NCBI RefSeq assembly: GCF_000010725.1
Contig: NC_013855.1
Coordinates: 815,501-879,500, forward strand
Direction: 5' to 3'
Origin: Azospirillum sp. B510
GTDB lineage: Bacteria > Pseudomonadota > Alphaproteobacteria > Azospirillales > Azospirillaceae
Length of the DNA stretch: 64,000 nt
This document shows positions 34,206 through 42,121 of this stretch, in pieces. The notes below the pieces were generated by a model. That model made no database searches. It was given only the letters and a program-made list of their open reading frames with translations, and was not told the origin of the DNA. Both the position numbers and the translations under genes were made by a program. Every line of letters starts with the position of its first letter. The first letter of the stretch is position 1.

Positions 34206-34550
34206 TCAGGGAGGAGGGGCTGTGGTCTGGGTCTCGCCACGCACGATCAGGATCAGACCGTCGTCCGCGGCTTCGATCTCTTTGCCGGCGCCGCGGGGAA
34301 TCGGAACCTTCTGACGACGGCAGAACAGCAGAAGCAACGCCAGCGTCTTGCTGGGTGTGAACAGAACCTCCCGTGATCGGGAGGCGCCGCTCTGCTGGAT
34401 TTGAACCGACAGCCCGCCTTCGGACGTGGGCGTCACCATGGTGACGACGCCCAGCGGCAGGTCCGTCTGATTCGGAGCCTTCTGGTACCAGCCTAGTGCG
34501 TTCTTCAGGGAGGAATTTGTGAAGAACAGTTCCCGTGTCTCGACGATCAT
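34206..34550 (-). CDS. Hypothetical 114-residue protein
   Basis: Starts MIVETRELFFTNSSLKNALG and contains two beta-rich parts (PLGVVTMVTPTSEGGLSVQI, ADDGLILIVRGETQT) with SREVLFTPSKTLALLLLFCR between. I do not recognise the family. The start at 34550 fits the end of the winged-helix gene 19 bases upstream and has an AGGGA purine run close by; a longer frame from 34685 would overlap that gene. It is likely co-transcribed with it, as a regulator partner or effector. No signal peptide. Confidence 0.6.
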   Translation of the reverse strand: MIVETRELFFTNSSLKNALGWYQKAPNQTDLPLGVVTMVTPTSEGGLSVQIQQSGASRSREVLFTPSKTLALLLLFCRRQKVPIPRGAGKEIEAADDGLILIVRGETQTTAPPP

Positions 34551-34569
34551 TCCATCCCTGACCAAACAC

Positions 34570-34971
34570 TCAGGCCCGGCCGCCCTCCAGTCCCGGATTG
34601 AGCCGGAACGTGATCGCGCGCCCCAGTTTGGATTCCCGCAGAAGGATCTGCTTGGTTTCCAGCAGCTTGATGGCCCGGTTGACATTAGGCCGCTGCATGC
34701 CCAGCGCGTCAGCCAGCTCGGACTGGAGCACCGGAACGGAACGATCGAAATGGAGCCTGCGGCTCAGGTAGGTGAACACACGAAGCGCCTCCAGAGTGAT
34801 CTCGCGGTCGGTCGATACAGCTCTGGAGATGACGTCATGATGATGCAGCATCGTGGCCTCGGTACGCAAGGTTGTCAGGTTGCCGGAGCGATAATCGGTT
34901 GTGTTCGGCAGCGCGCCGCGCAAGCCCGCGGCACCCGGTGAAGTCTGCGATCCCGTGTTCGGTTCCGTCAT
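34570..34971 (-). CDS. Winged helix-turn-helix DNA-binding protein
   Basis: 133 residues. Residues 58-125 form a winged helix: ALRVFTYLSRRLHFDRSVPV, then the recognition helix region QSELADALGMQRPNVNRAIK and the wing LETKQILLRESK-GRAITFRL. The arrangement is that of MarR/Crp-like or RepL-like winged helices. The N-terminal 55 residues are unstructured. A role as transcription regulator of the two-gene unit is inferred; a plasmid replication or maintenance role is possible because RepL-type proteins look similar. Confidence 0.75.
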   Translation of the reverse strand: MTEPNTGSQTSPGAAGLRGALPNTTDYRSGNLTTLRTEATMLHHHDVISRAVSTDREITLEALRVFTYLSRRLHFDRSVPVLQSELADALGMQRPNVNRAIKLLETKQILLRESKLGRAITFRLNPGLEGGRA

Positions 34972-35282
34972 CGTCGCCTCCCATCCGCTGCGGCCGGCGC
35001 GGCCGGTGTTTTCAGATGAGGTGACCGTAGCCCATGATTATTGTTCAAGTATGTCGCCCCGATTTCGCGGCTGACATAATTGGTGTCTCCGGAAGCAATC
35101 ATGAAATCGGATTGAAACCACGGGCCGAGGCCGCGGGCCGCCACTCCGCCGCCCCCATGGTGCGTTGATATGTCGCGGGGATAGGGCGGCGGGGAACCGG
35201 CCCGCGGCCGGCATGTTTCAGAACGGATGCGCCCGACGACGGGGGACGACGGCGGGGCGGAGACGGAGGAGGAACCCGCGCC
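34972..35282. other. Intergenic region between divergent genes
   Basis: 311 bases between the winged-helix gene (leftward) and gpmA (rightward). It must hold both promoters. The only clear element is the GGAGGAGGAACC ribosome site just before gpmA. No repeat or hairpin of note. Confidence 0.6.
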
Positions 35283-36044
35283 ATGCACAGACTAATCCTG
35301 CTGCGCCATGGTCAGAGCGTGTGGAACGCGGAAGACCGCTTCACGGGATGGACCGATGTCGGCCTGACCGACCGTGGCATCGCCGAGACCCGCCGGGCCT
35401 CGGACCTGCTGAAGGCGGCGGGCATCGATCTCGACATCGCCTTCACCTCGGTGTTGAGCCGCGCGATCGAGACCCTGCATCTGGTGCTGCGCGACATGGA
35501 TCGTCTGTGGCTGCCCGTGCACAAGCACTGGCGCCTCAACGAACGTCATTACGGCGCGTTGCAGGGGCTGAACAAGACGGAGACGGCGGAGCGCCACGGG
35601 GTGGAACAGGTGTTCCGGTGGCGGCGGAGCTGGGACATCCCGCCGCCGCCGATCGATCCCGACGATCCGCGATCGGCGGTGACCGGCCGGCGCTATGCCG
35701 GCATCGCCCGCTCCAACCTGCCGCGCGGCGAAAGCCTGAAGGACACCACAGACCGGGTCGTTCCCTTCTGGCGCGACGAGATCGCTCCGGCATTGCGGTT
35801 GGGCGCCCGCGTCCTGGTGTCGGCCCATGGCAACAGTCTGCGCGGGCTGGTCAAGCATCTCGACGCCGTCGCCGACCAGGACATTCCGCTGTTCGAGATT
35901 CCGACCAGCCGCCCGCTGGTCTATGAACTCGGCGCCGACCTGACGCCGCTTCGCCGCTATTTCCTTGGCGAAAACGGCGCGGTGGAGGAGATCGGCTGGT
36001 CGAAGGACGACCCGGCGGGCAAGGGCGGCAACGCCGCGGCGTGA
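35283..36044 (+). CDS. gpmA: 2,3-bisphosphoglycerate-dependent phosphoglycerate mutase
   Basis: 253 residues, the usual length for the dPGM family. It interconverts 3- and 2-phosphoglycerate in glycolysis and gluconeogenesis through a phosphohistidine. Active-site motifs are LLRHGQSVWN with the phospho-His, FTGWTDVGLTDRG, ERHYGALQGLNK, and SAHGNSLRGLVKHL with the second His. RHGQ replaces the commoner RHGE. The ATG at 35283 has a strong GGAGGAGGAACC site. It stands alone and converges on the helicase gene. Confidence 0.95.
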   Translation: MHRLILLRHGQSVWNAEDRFTGWTDVGLTDRGIAETRRASDLLKAAGIDLDIAFTSVLSRAIETLHLVLRDMDRLWLPVHKHWRLNERHYGALQGLNKTETAERHGVEQVFRWRRSWDIPPPPIDPDDPRSAVTGRRYAGIARSNLPRGESLKDTTDRVVPFWRDEIAPALRLGARVLVSAHGNSLRGLVKHLDAVADQDIPLFEIPTSRPLVYELGADLTPLRRYFLGENGAVEEIGWSKDDPAGKGGNAAA

Positions 36045-36046
36045 AA

Positions 36047-36070
36047 CCTCTCCTCACCCACGGGGAGAGG
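36047..36070. terminator. Hairpin between gpmA and the helicase gene
   Basis: CCTCTCC and GGAGAGG form a seven-base stem around a short loop right after the gpmA stop; the helicase stop (36054-36056) is in the loop. No T-run follows on either strand, so it may be a bidirectional RNA-end structure of the kind often found between convergent genes rather than a classic terminator. Confidence 0.4.
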
Positions 36071-38330
36071 AGGGGGCGCTTCGCCGCTTGGGGCCGCGGC
36101 CGGTGCGGGAGGCGTCCCGGCCGGCGTCCTTCACCGCCGGGTGATGGAAATGTTGCGGGTGGCCGCCCGCCTTCTCGCCCTTGCCGCGCTCCGGCCCGCC
36201 CCGGCGGCCGCCACGGCGTTCCTCGACACGGCTGCTGTAGCAGTTGTCGCAGACGCGGAACCGGTGGTTGGCCTTCAACCGCGTGCCGCAGACCGGACAG
36301 GCGCGGGCGAGCGAGCGTTCGGCGAGCGTCCGCTCGATGAAGGCGTTCAGATGAGCCCGGCGCTCCTGGCACAGATCCATCTCGGGATAGGCGTCGGGGA
36401 AACGGTAGGCGAGCCAGGCATAGGCGGTCAGCTCCTTCACCGCGCGCTCGGCCTTCTCCAGTTCCACGTCGGTGCCGACGCTGTGGCGGAAGCGTTCGGC
36501 GGCGTCGGGGGCGGCGTTGGGAATGCCCCTGCCCTGGTTGACCGCCCAGCCGCCGAGAAGGCGCAGGTTGTTCTGGTCGCGGGTGTCGATCGGGCAGCGG
36601 GCCAGCATGTCACGCTGAGCCAGCGGCAGCTTGGCGCGGTCCACCGCGGCGGCGGCCTGGATGCGCTGTTCCAGATCGGTCATGCGGAAGGTCTGGTTGG
36701 CGCGCAACAGCTCCTGACCGGCGGTGCGCAGAACCTTGGCGAGGCTGTCGGTGTCCAGCTCCTGCGCGATGGCCTCGACATGGCTGAGATTGGGGGAGAT
36801 CCAGGAGCGCGGATCCTCCGGCGGCACCGGCGGCGAGGTCAGCGCCCGGCGCACCGGGTTGATGCTCTCGCCGTCCAGCACGGCGACGCGGCCTTCCTCA
36901 TGCATGCCGAAACGGCCGGCGCGGCCGCCGATCTGGCGGATCTCCGACGCGGTCAGCTCGCGCTCCTCCCGCCCGTCATATTTGCGGGTGGTGGACAGCA
37001 CGACGCGGGCGACCGGCAAATTCAGCCCCATGCCGATGGCGTCGGTCGCCACCAGCACATCCGCCGTGCCCTCGCGGAAGCGGCGCGCCTCGGCCCGGCG
37101 GACCTCCGGCGACAACGCGCCATAGATCACCGCGACATTGTGGTTGCGGCCCAGCAGGTCATGGCGCAGCGCCATCACGTCCTTGCGCGAGAAGGCGATC
37201 AGCGCGTCGCCCGTCTTCACCTCGTCCAGCTTGACCCGCTCCTCCTGCACGCGCAGCGGTGACTTGCGGGTGAATTCGACGACCTCCAGCTCCTCGCCCA
37301 TGGCGTCGGCCAGACGCTTGACATAGGGAATGGCGTCGGCGGAGCCGGTCATCAGGATTTCCGGCGCCGCCACCCCGGCAACCGCCTGGGTCCAGGCCCA
37401 GCCGCGGTCGGGGTCGCCGATCATCTGGATCTCGTCGATGACGCAGGCGCCCCAGATCCGGGAGGTGTTCACCATCTCGATGGTGGAGGAGGTGAAGGAT
37501 GCTCCCGGCCGCACGTCGCGCTCCTCGCCGGTGACGAGGCTGCATGGGCGCCCACGGGTCTCCAGCGCCTCCTGCCCCTCCAGCGCCAGCAGACGCAAGG
37601 GGGCGAGGTAGCAGCCGCTCTCCGCCTCGGCCAGCCGGTCCATCGCCGCATGGGTCTTGCCCGAATTGGTCGGGCCGACGAACAGCCGCAGCTTGCGGAT
37701 CATCGCGCGGGCGGTGGTGAAGCTGTCGAGATAGACGCCCATGCCGGACGCGTTCTCCAACCGCTCCCGCCGCACCTTCAAACCGGCGCGGGATGCCGCG
37801 GTGGAGAACGCCTCCTCCATCGCGTCGAGCAGGGTCTGCAAACGCGGGATGCGGCCACCGAAACCGACGACGCGGCCCAGCTCGTCGGCGAAGCCCTTCG
37901 GCCGCCAGGAGTCGCCGAAGCCCGCCGCCCGCTGCCCCATCGACGCGACCCAGCCATCGACCCGGTCCTTGGCCTTGGCGATGGCGGGGGACGACAGGCA
38001 GGCGCCCTTCACCCTCTTGCCCAGCGCCTTGGCCTGCGGACGGCCGAACCCCTCGTCGATGGTCAGCAGGCCCCACAGGTCGGCCTCGATGTCGGGCAGC
38101 GGGCCGAGCGCCACCTTGAAGCGCAGCTTCAGCTTGCGGTCGGTGCCGGGGATCTGGACGACATGGTTGACCGCGACCGACCAGCGCGCCGGGGTGCTGT
38201 CGGCATCCACCTCGATCCCGTCGCCGCGCACCACGGCGGCCACCGCGCGCAGGGCGTCGCGGCGGTCGAATTCGTCAGCGGTGCCGGGGGTGCGGCCGGA
38301 ACGGGCGTTGTCGGAGGTCTCGTCGGTCAT
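36054..38330 (-). CDS. SUV3-like DEAD/DExH RNA helicase
   Basis: 758 residues. The helicase core has Walker A GPTNSGKTHAAMDRLA (about 221), an unusual motif II DEIQMI (about 299), VATDAIGMGLNLPV, and motif VI QIGGRAGRFG (about 471). This combination is that of SUV3-type helicases, which unwind RNA in the mitochondrial degradosome; alphaproteobacterial homologues are of unknown role. A Cys4 zinc motif (CPVCG, CDNC) near residue 676 is followed by a basic Arg/Gly/Lys-rich tail, both likely to bind RNA. Start ATG 38330; a longer frame to 38408 is less likely. Confidence 0.88.
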   Translation of the reverse strand: MTDETSDNARSGRTPGTADEFDRRDALRAVAAVVRGDGIEVDADSTPARWSVAVNHVVQIPGTDRKLKLRFKVALGPLPDIEADLWGLLTIDEGFGRPQAKALGKRVKGACLSSPAIAKAKDRVDGWVASMGQRAAGFGDSWRPKGFADELGRVVGFGGRIPRLQTLLDAMEEAFSTAASRAGLKVRRERLENASGMGVYLDSFTTARAMIRKLRLFVGPTNSGKTHAAMDRLAEAESGCYLAPLRLLALEGQEALETRGRPCSLVTGEERDVRPGASFTSSTIEMVNTSRIWGACVIDEIQMIGDPDRGWAWTQAVAGVAAPEILMTGSADAIPYVKRLADAMGEELEVVEFTRKSPLRVQEERVKLDEVKTGDALIAFSRKDVMALRHDLLGRNHNVAVIYGALSPEVRRAEARRFREGTADVLVATDAIGMGLNLPVARVVLSTTRKYDGREERELTASEIRQIGGRAGRFGMHEEGRVAVLDGESINPVRRALTSPPVPPEDPRSWISPNLSHVEAIAQELDTDSLAKVLRTAGQELLRANQTFRMTDLEQRIQAAAAVDRAKLPLAQRDMLARCPIDTRDQNNLRLLGGWAVNQGRGIPNAAPDAAERFRHSVGTDVELEKAERAVKELTAYAWLAYRFPDAYPEMDLCQERRAHLNAFIERTLAERSLARACPVCGTRLKANHRFRVCDNCYSSRVEERRGGRRGGPERGKGEKAGGHPQHFHHPAVKDAGRDASRTGRGPKRRSAPSSPRG

Positions 38331-38432
38331 GAAGCGTCTTTTGTTGGAATTGTCCCGGTCATGCAAGCGGTTCGGTGGAGCCGACCCGCCGGACGGCCGA
38401 TCCGGCAAGGCGGATGGGATCCGCGTCCAGGC

Positions 38433-38488
38433 GACAGCCCCCCCCCACGACAGCCCCCCCCCACGACAGCCCCCCCCCCACGACAGCC
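38433..38488. repeat. Tandem repeat with C9-C10 tracts
   Basis: Three units of GACAG-C(9)-AC (16, 16 and 17 bases, the third with ten C) and a start of a fourth. Long C tracts are prone to slippage. It lies upstream of both flanking genes and outside any coding region. Confidence 0.9.
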
Positions 38489-38546
38489 ATAGGGCGCCGG
38501 GATCTCTCTTTATGGCCGGGCTCCCTCTTTATGGGTCTGGCCGGCC

Positions 38547-38564
38547 GATTCGGCAAGCCGAATC
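38547..38564. repeat. Short perfect inverted repeat
   Basis: GATTCGGC and GCCGAATC separated by two bases, 215 bases before the WecG-type gene. It may be an operator or a small hairpin; no T-run follows. Confidence 0.5.
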
Positions 38565-38778
38565 CCCCGATCGGAGCAAGGCCGGGCTAATTCGATTCCG
38601 CCGCCGTTTCGCCGATCCCGCTCGTGCGAAAAGGGGGGAGGACCGGCCACATAGAGCCACGCAGGTTTGGCGGTCCGCCCCAACGGGTTAACCGCCGCCA
38701 CCCGGCGGGCAGCTCCCGCCGGATCGGCTGCACAAGCTGTCAATACTCTGTTCCAATTGATTTTTTGGGGAGATGCGC

Positions 38779-39603
38779 ATGCCGAACCCTCGTGAGGTCC
38801 TGGAACTGATCGAGCGCATGCGGTGCATTTCGAACGATGGGGAGCGCCGGGCCCTGATCGATCGGCTGGGCGCGGTGGAGCGTCCGACGGTGCTGTCCTT
38901 CCTGAACGCGCACGGCCTGAATGTCTGCATGGGTTCGGACGCGGCGCTGGCCGCCTTCCGCGCGTCGGACGTGCTGCTGCGCGACGGGATCGGGTTGCAG
39001 GCGGTCCTGCCGGTGCTGGGCATGCCGGCCGGCCTGAACATGAACGGCACCGACTTCATTCCGCTGCTGCTGAAATCGCTGTCCGCCCGCAGCGTCGCCA
39101 TCTATGGCACCGCCACCCCATGGCTGACCCGTGCCCGGCTTGCGCTGGAGGCGGCGACACCGCACCGCTACACCGACCTCCAGCACGGCTTCCACCCGAC
39201 GGACCATTACATCGCCCAGGCGCGGGCCACCCGTCCGGACATCATCCTGCTCGCCATGGGCATGCCCAAGCAGGAGCGGGTCGCGGCGGAACTGAGGCAT
39301 GCGCTCGACCATCCGGTTCTGATCGTCAATGGCGGCGCCATCGTCGATTTCCTCGCCGGCCGCTTCAGGCGCGCCCCGGAAACCGTCCAGCGCTCCGGCC
39401 TGGAATGGGCCTTCCGTCTGGCGCAGGAGCCGCGCCGCCTGTTCCGCCGCTATTGCATCGGTGCCTTCGGCTTCGCCTGGAGCACCGTCCGCCTTCGCCG
39501 TGCCGCATCCCTCCGCACCCGCGAAGCGGGCGCCGCAGCGCCCGTTTCCAGCCGGATCCCTCCGTCGCCGATCCGGCGGTCGCCTGTCCAGAAGGAGCTT
39601 TGA
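38779..39603 (+). CDS. WecG/TagA/CpsF-family glycosyltransferase (GT26)
   Basis: 274 residues. GT26 enzymes add a sugar (often N-acetylmannosaminuronic acid, ManNAc or glucose) to a lipid-linked intermediate in polysaccharide assembly at the inner membrane. Motifs are LNAHGLNVCMGSDAALAAFR, DGIGLQ, NGTDFIP, GMPKQE, NGGAIVDFLAG and the C-terminal GLEWAFRLAQEPRRLFRRY. The ATG at 38779 has GGGGAG six bases upstream; the ATG at 38773 abuts that site and is not used. The autokinase gene starts three bases after the stop, so the two form an operon. Confidence 0.93.
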   Translation: MPNPREVLELIERMRCISNDGERRALIDRLGAVERPTVLSFLNAHGLNVCMGSDAALAAFRASDVLLRDGIGLQAVLPVLGMPAGLNMNGTDFIPLLLKSLSARSVAIYGTATPWLTRARLALEAATPHRYTDLQHGFHPTDHYIAQARATRPDIILLAMGMPKQERVAAELRHALDHPVLIVNGGAIVDFLAGRFRRAPETVQRSGLEWAFRLAQEPRRLFRRYCIGAFGFAWSTVRLRRAASLRTREAGAAAPVSSRIPPSPIRRSPVQKEL

Positions 39604-39606
39604 GAC

Positions 39607-41964
39607 GTGGAAAATCTTCCCCAGATCAATCACGGAGGCCATGGACCGGGAGGCCAGGGCGGAGTGCCGGCTCCCGCATGGCCCACCCAGGTCGGCCAGC
39701 ATGCGCCGCGCGAGTTCGACGGCCCCGCTCCGGCGATGGGTCCCGACTTCCGCTTCATCCTGCGGGTGCTGGCGGCGCACAAGACGCTGATCGTCATCAT
39801 CGTGCTGACGCTCACCGCGCTGTCGGCCTTCGCCGTCTCGCTGATGAAGGACCGCTACACCTCCGAAGCCCTTCTGCTGGTCGACAACCGGCAGGTCCGC
39901 GTCGTCCGCGCCGAGGATCAGGCGCTGAACTCGATCACGCCGGAGGACGGCGCGATCCTCAGCGAGATTGAAATCCTCAAGTCCACGGCCGTGCTGTCCC
40001 AGGCGGTCACCGACCTGAAACTGGCGACGAACCAGGAGTACAACCCGCCGGTCCAGGCCGACGAGACGAAGCCCTTCATCGAGCGCGCCACCGCCTGGAC
40101 CCGCGAGCGGGCCCACGCCGTCTTCGGTCCGGAACTGCCGGGCGTCGTCACGGCCGTCCTGGCCCATGGCGACAACATGACCAAGGACACCCGCCTGCGC
40201 GAGACCCGCGCCGCCGACAGCATCGACGGCGTGCTCGACCGCGTCCGCCGCAACCTTGAGGTCGGCGTCGTCGGCCGGTCGCGCGTGATCCAGGTCCGCT
40301 ACACCGCCGGCGACCCGGAGATCGCCCAGAAGGTGGTGGACACCGTCGTGCGCCGCTACATGGAAACCCGCCAGCAGATGGACCGCGACCTGTCCACCAG
40401 CGCCGTCGCCTGGCTGGAGGACCGCATCGCCACCCTGCGCAAGGAGGTGGCGGACGCCGACACCAAGGTCGACGCCGTCCGCTTCAAGGCCGGTCTGGTC
40501 AAGAACGGCACCAACGGCCTGATGGCCACCACCGAGCTGGAACAAGCCCGCCTGCGCCTTGCCGAGGCCTCGGCCAACCGCGCCCGCGCCGTCGCCCAGG
40601 CCCAGACGCTGGAGCGCAGCGCCGGCAATGGCGGCAGCCTCGCCTCGCCGGTCGTGGCCCAGCTGCGCGCGACCGTCGCCTCGATCTCCACCGAGTTGGC
40701 CCAGCTGTCGCGGCAGTATGGCCCGAAGCACCCGCGCATCCAGGAACTCCAGGCCCGCCTGAACGAGGCCAACTCCTCGCTCCAGCAGGAGGTCCGCCAC
40801 GAGATCGGCGGCGTCCGCGAGGCGGCCAACGTCGCCGTCGAGCAGGAGAACGCCCTGAAGGCGATGATCGCCAAGCTGGAATCCGGCTATCAGACCATGA
40901 CAGAGGAGGCGGTGCCGCTGCGCACGCTGGAGGCGGAGGCCCAGGCCAAGCGCCAACTCCTCGACAGCCTGCTCGGCCGTCTGGAGGAGGTGCAGGCCCA
41001 GCAGGACAACCGCGCCTTCCCGACCGCCGTCAAGCTGGTCTCCGCCCCGCAGGTCCCGCATGAGCCGTCGGGTCCGCTCCGCCTGCTGCTGCTGGTGGCC
41101 GGCTTCGTCGCCTCGCTCGCCGTCGCCGTCTTCATCGTCTTCGGCATCGAGCTGTTCCAGCGCCGCATCCGCACCCCGGACGCCGTCCGCCGCATCCTGG
41201 GCGTCGGCACGGTCCACATCGTCCCGCACCATTCGACCCGTGGCAGCCGCGGCCGTCTGGACCAGATCTTCCAGAATCACCCCTTCTCGCTGTTCGCGGA
41301 ATCGATGCGCGCCCTGTTCCGCAACTATCTGTCGGACCTGGGGCCGGTCGGCTCCATCGCCGTCACCTCGGCCCGCCCGCAGGACGGCAAGACCTCGATG
41401 AGCCTCGCCGTCGCCCAGGTCGCGGCGCAAGCCGGCCGCCGGGTGGTGGTGGTCGACACCGACTTCCGCCGCTCGCGCATCGACGGGCTGTTCAACCTGT
41501 CGGCCAAGAAGGGCCTGTCGGACTGGATTTCCGGCACCGCCACCCTGGACGAGATCGTGCACGGCAGCGACGACGCCCCCTATGCGATGATCCCGGCCGG
41601 GCGCCTGATGCCGGAGACGCTGGACCGCTTCAACGTCGACGGGCTGATCCACCTGATGGCCGGCCTGTCGCCGCACTTCGATCTGGTGGTGTTCGACACC
41701 GCTCCGGCGCTGGCCGTCTCGGACGCCCGCATCGTCTGCGGCGCCGCCTCCAAGGTGCTGTTCGTCAGCCGCTGGGGCCACACCACCGCCAGCGACCTCC
41801 AGGCGGTCGCCGACCTCGGCCCGATCGACCATTCGAAGTTCGTGGCGGTGATGACCGACGTGAACCTGAAGAAGGCGGCCTCGCGCGGCTATCAGGGCCC
41901 CTACAACAGCTATGTGGCGACCCGGAAATATTACGGCGACACCAGCCTGCGGACCGCGCCTTAA
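39607..41964 (+). CDS. Wzc/GumC-type exopolysaccharide chain-length regulator with tyrosine autokinase domain
   Basis: 785 residues. Wzz-type N-terminal part with a membrane segment at 60-80, a long periplasmic coiled coil, a second segment at 492-517, then the cytosolic BY-kinase: Walker A' TSARPQDGKTSMS (about 590), VVVVDTDFRRSRIDGLF, and Walker B FDLVVFDTAPALAVSD. The C-terminus carries a tyrosine cluster (five Tyr in YQGPYNSYVATRKYYG) for autophosphorylation. It controls polymerisation and export of a surface polysaccharide. The start is GTG 39607 with AAGGAG nine bases upstream. It is in an operon with the WecG-type gene, probably with the GH10 gene downstream. Confidence 0.95.
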   Translation: MENLPQINHGGHGPGGQGGVPAPAWPTQVGQHAPREFDGPAPAMGPDFRFILRVLAAHKTLIVIIVLTLTALSAFAVSLMKDRYTSEALLLVDNRQVRVVRAEDQALNSITPEDGAILSEIEILKSTAVLSQAVTDLKLATNQEYNPPVQADETKPFIERATAWTRERAHAVFGPELPGVVTAVLAHGDNMTKDTRLRETRAADSIDGVLDRVRRNLEVGVVGRSRVIQVRYTAGDPEIAQKVVDTVVRRYMETRQQMDRDLSTSAVAWLEDRIATLRKEVADADTKVDAVRFKAGLVKNGTNGLMATTELEQARLRLAEASANRARAVAQAQTLERSAGNGGSLASPVVAQLRATVASISTELAQLSRQYGPKHPRIQELQARLNEANSSLQQEVRHEIGGVREAANVAVEQENALKAMIAKLESGYQTMTEEAVPLRTLEAEAQAKRQLLDSLLGRLEEVQAQQDNRAFPTAVKLVSAPQVPHEPSGPLRLLLLVAGFVASLAVAVFIVFGIELFQRRIRTPDAVRRILGVGTVHIVPHHSTRGSRGRLDQIFQNHPFSLFAESMRALFRNYLSDLGPVGSIAVTSARPQDGKTSMSLAVAQVAAQAGRRVVVVDTDFRRSRIDGLFNLSAKKGLSDWISGTATLDEIVHGSDDAPYAMIPAGRLMPETLDRFNVDGLIHLMAGLSPHFDLVVFDTAPALAVSDARIVCGAASKVLFVSRWGHTTASDLQAVADLGPIDHSKFVAVMTDVNLKKAASRGYQGPYNSYVATRKYYGDTSLRTAP

Positions 41965-42005
41965 AGCGGGACGCCGGGTTGACCTGAAGCTCCTTCGCTC
42001 CCCCC

Positions 42006-42052
42006 GAGACCCTTCCCCTCCGGACGCTGCGGCAACCGGAGGGAGGGGTCTC
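42006..42052 (+). terminator. Large inverted repeat between the autokinase and GH10 genes
   Basis: GAGACCC and CCCTCCGG pair with CCGGAGGG and GGGTCTC around a 12-base loop. There is no T-run, so it may slow or process the transcript rather than end it. Its purine-rich arm looks like a ribosome site for an in-frame ATG at 42056, but it would be locked in the stem. Confidence 0.45.
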
Positions 42053-42121
42053 TCCATGAGCGGCCCGCCCGGCAGGCGGCCCCATGGGCGCCCCCGCGAC
42101 CGGAAGAGAGAGCCCCTTGGC

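Larger units (their letters stand above)
38331..38778. other. Intergenic region, about 450 bases, with tandem and inverted repeats
   Basis: No supported gene. It separates the divergent helicase and WecG-type genes. It holds the C-rich tandem repeat (38433-38488), two CTCTTTATGG direct repeats (38506-38535 area) and the inverted repeat at 38547-38564. Promoters for both genes must lie here. Confidence 0.7.

Noticed and set aside
38433..38488. CRISPR-like spacing of short repeats
   Set aside because: The units are adjacent, with no spacers; it is a simple tandem repeat, and no cas gene is present.
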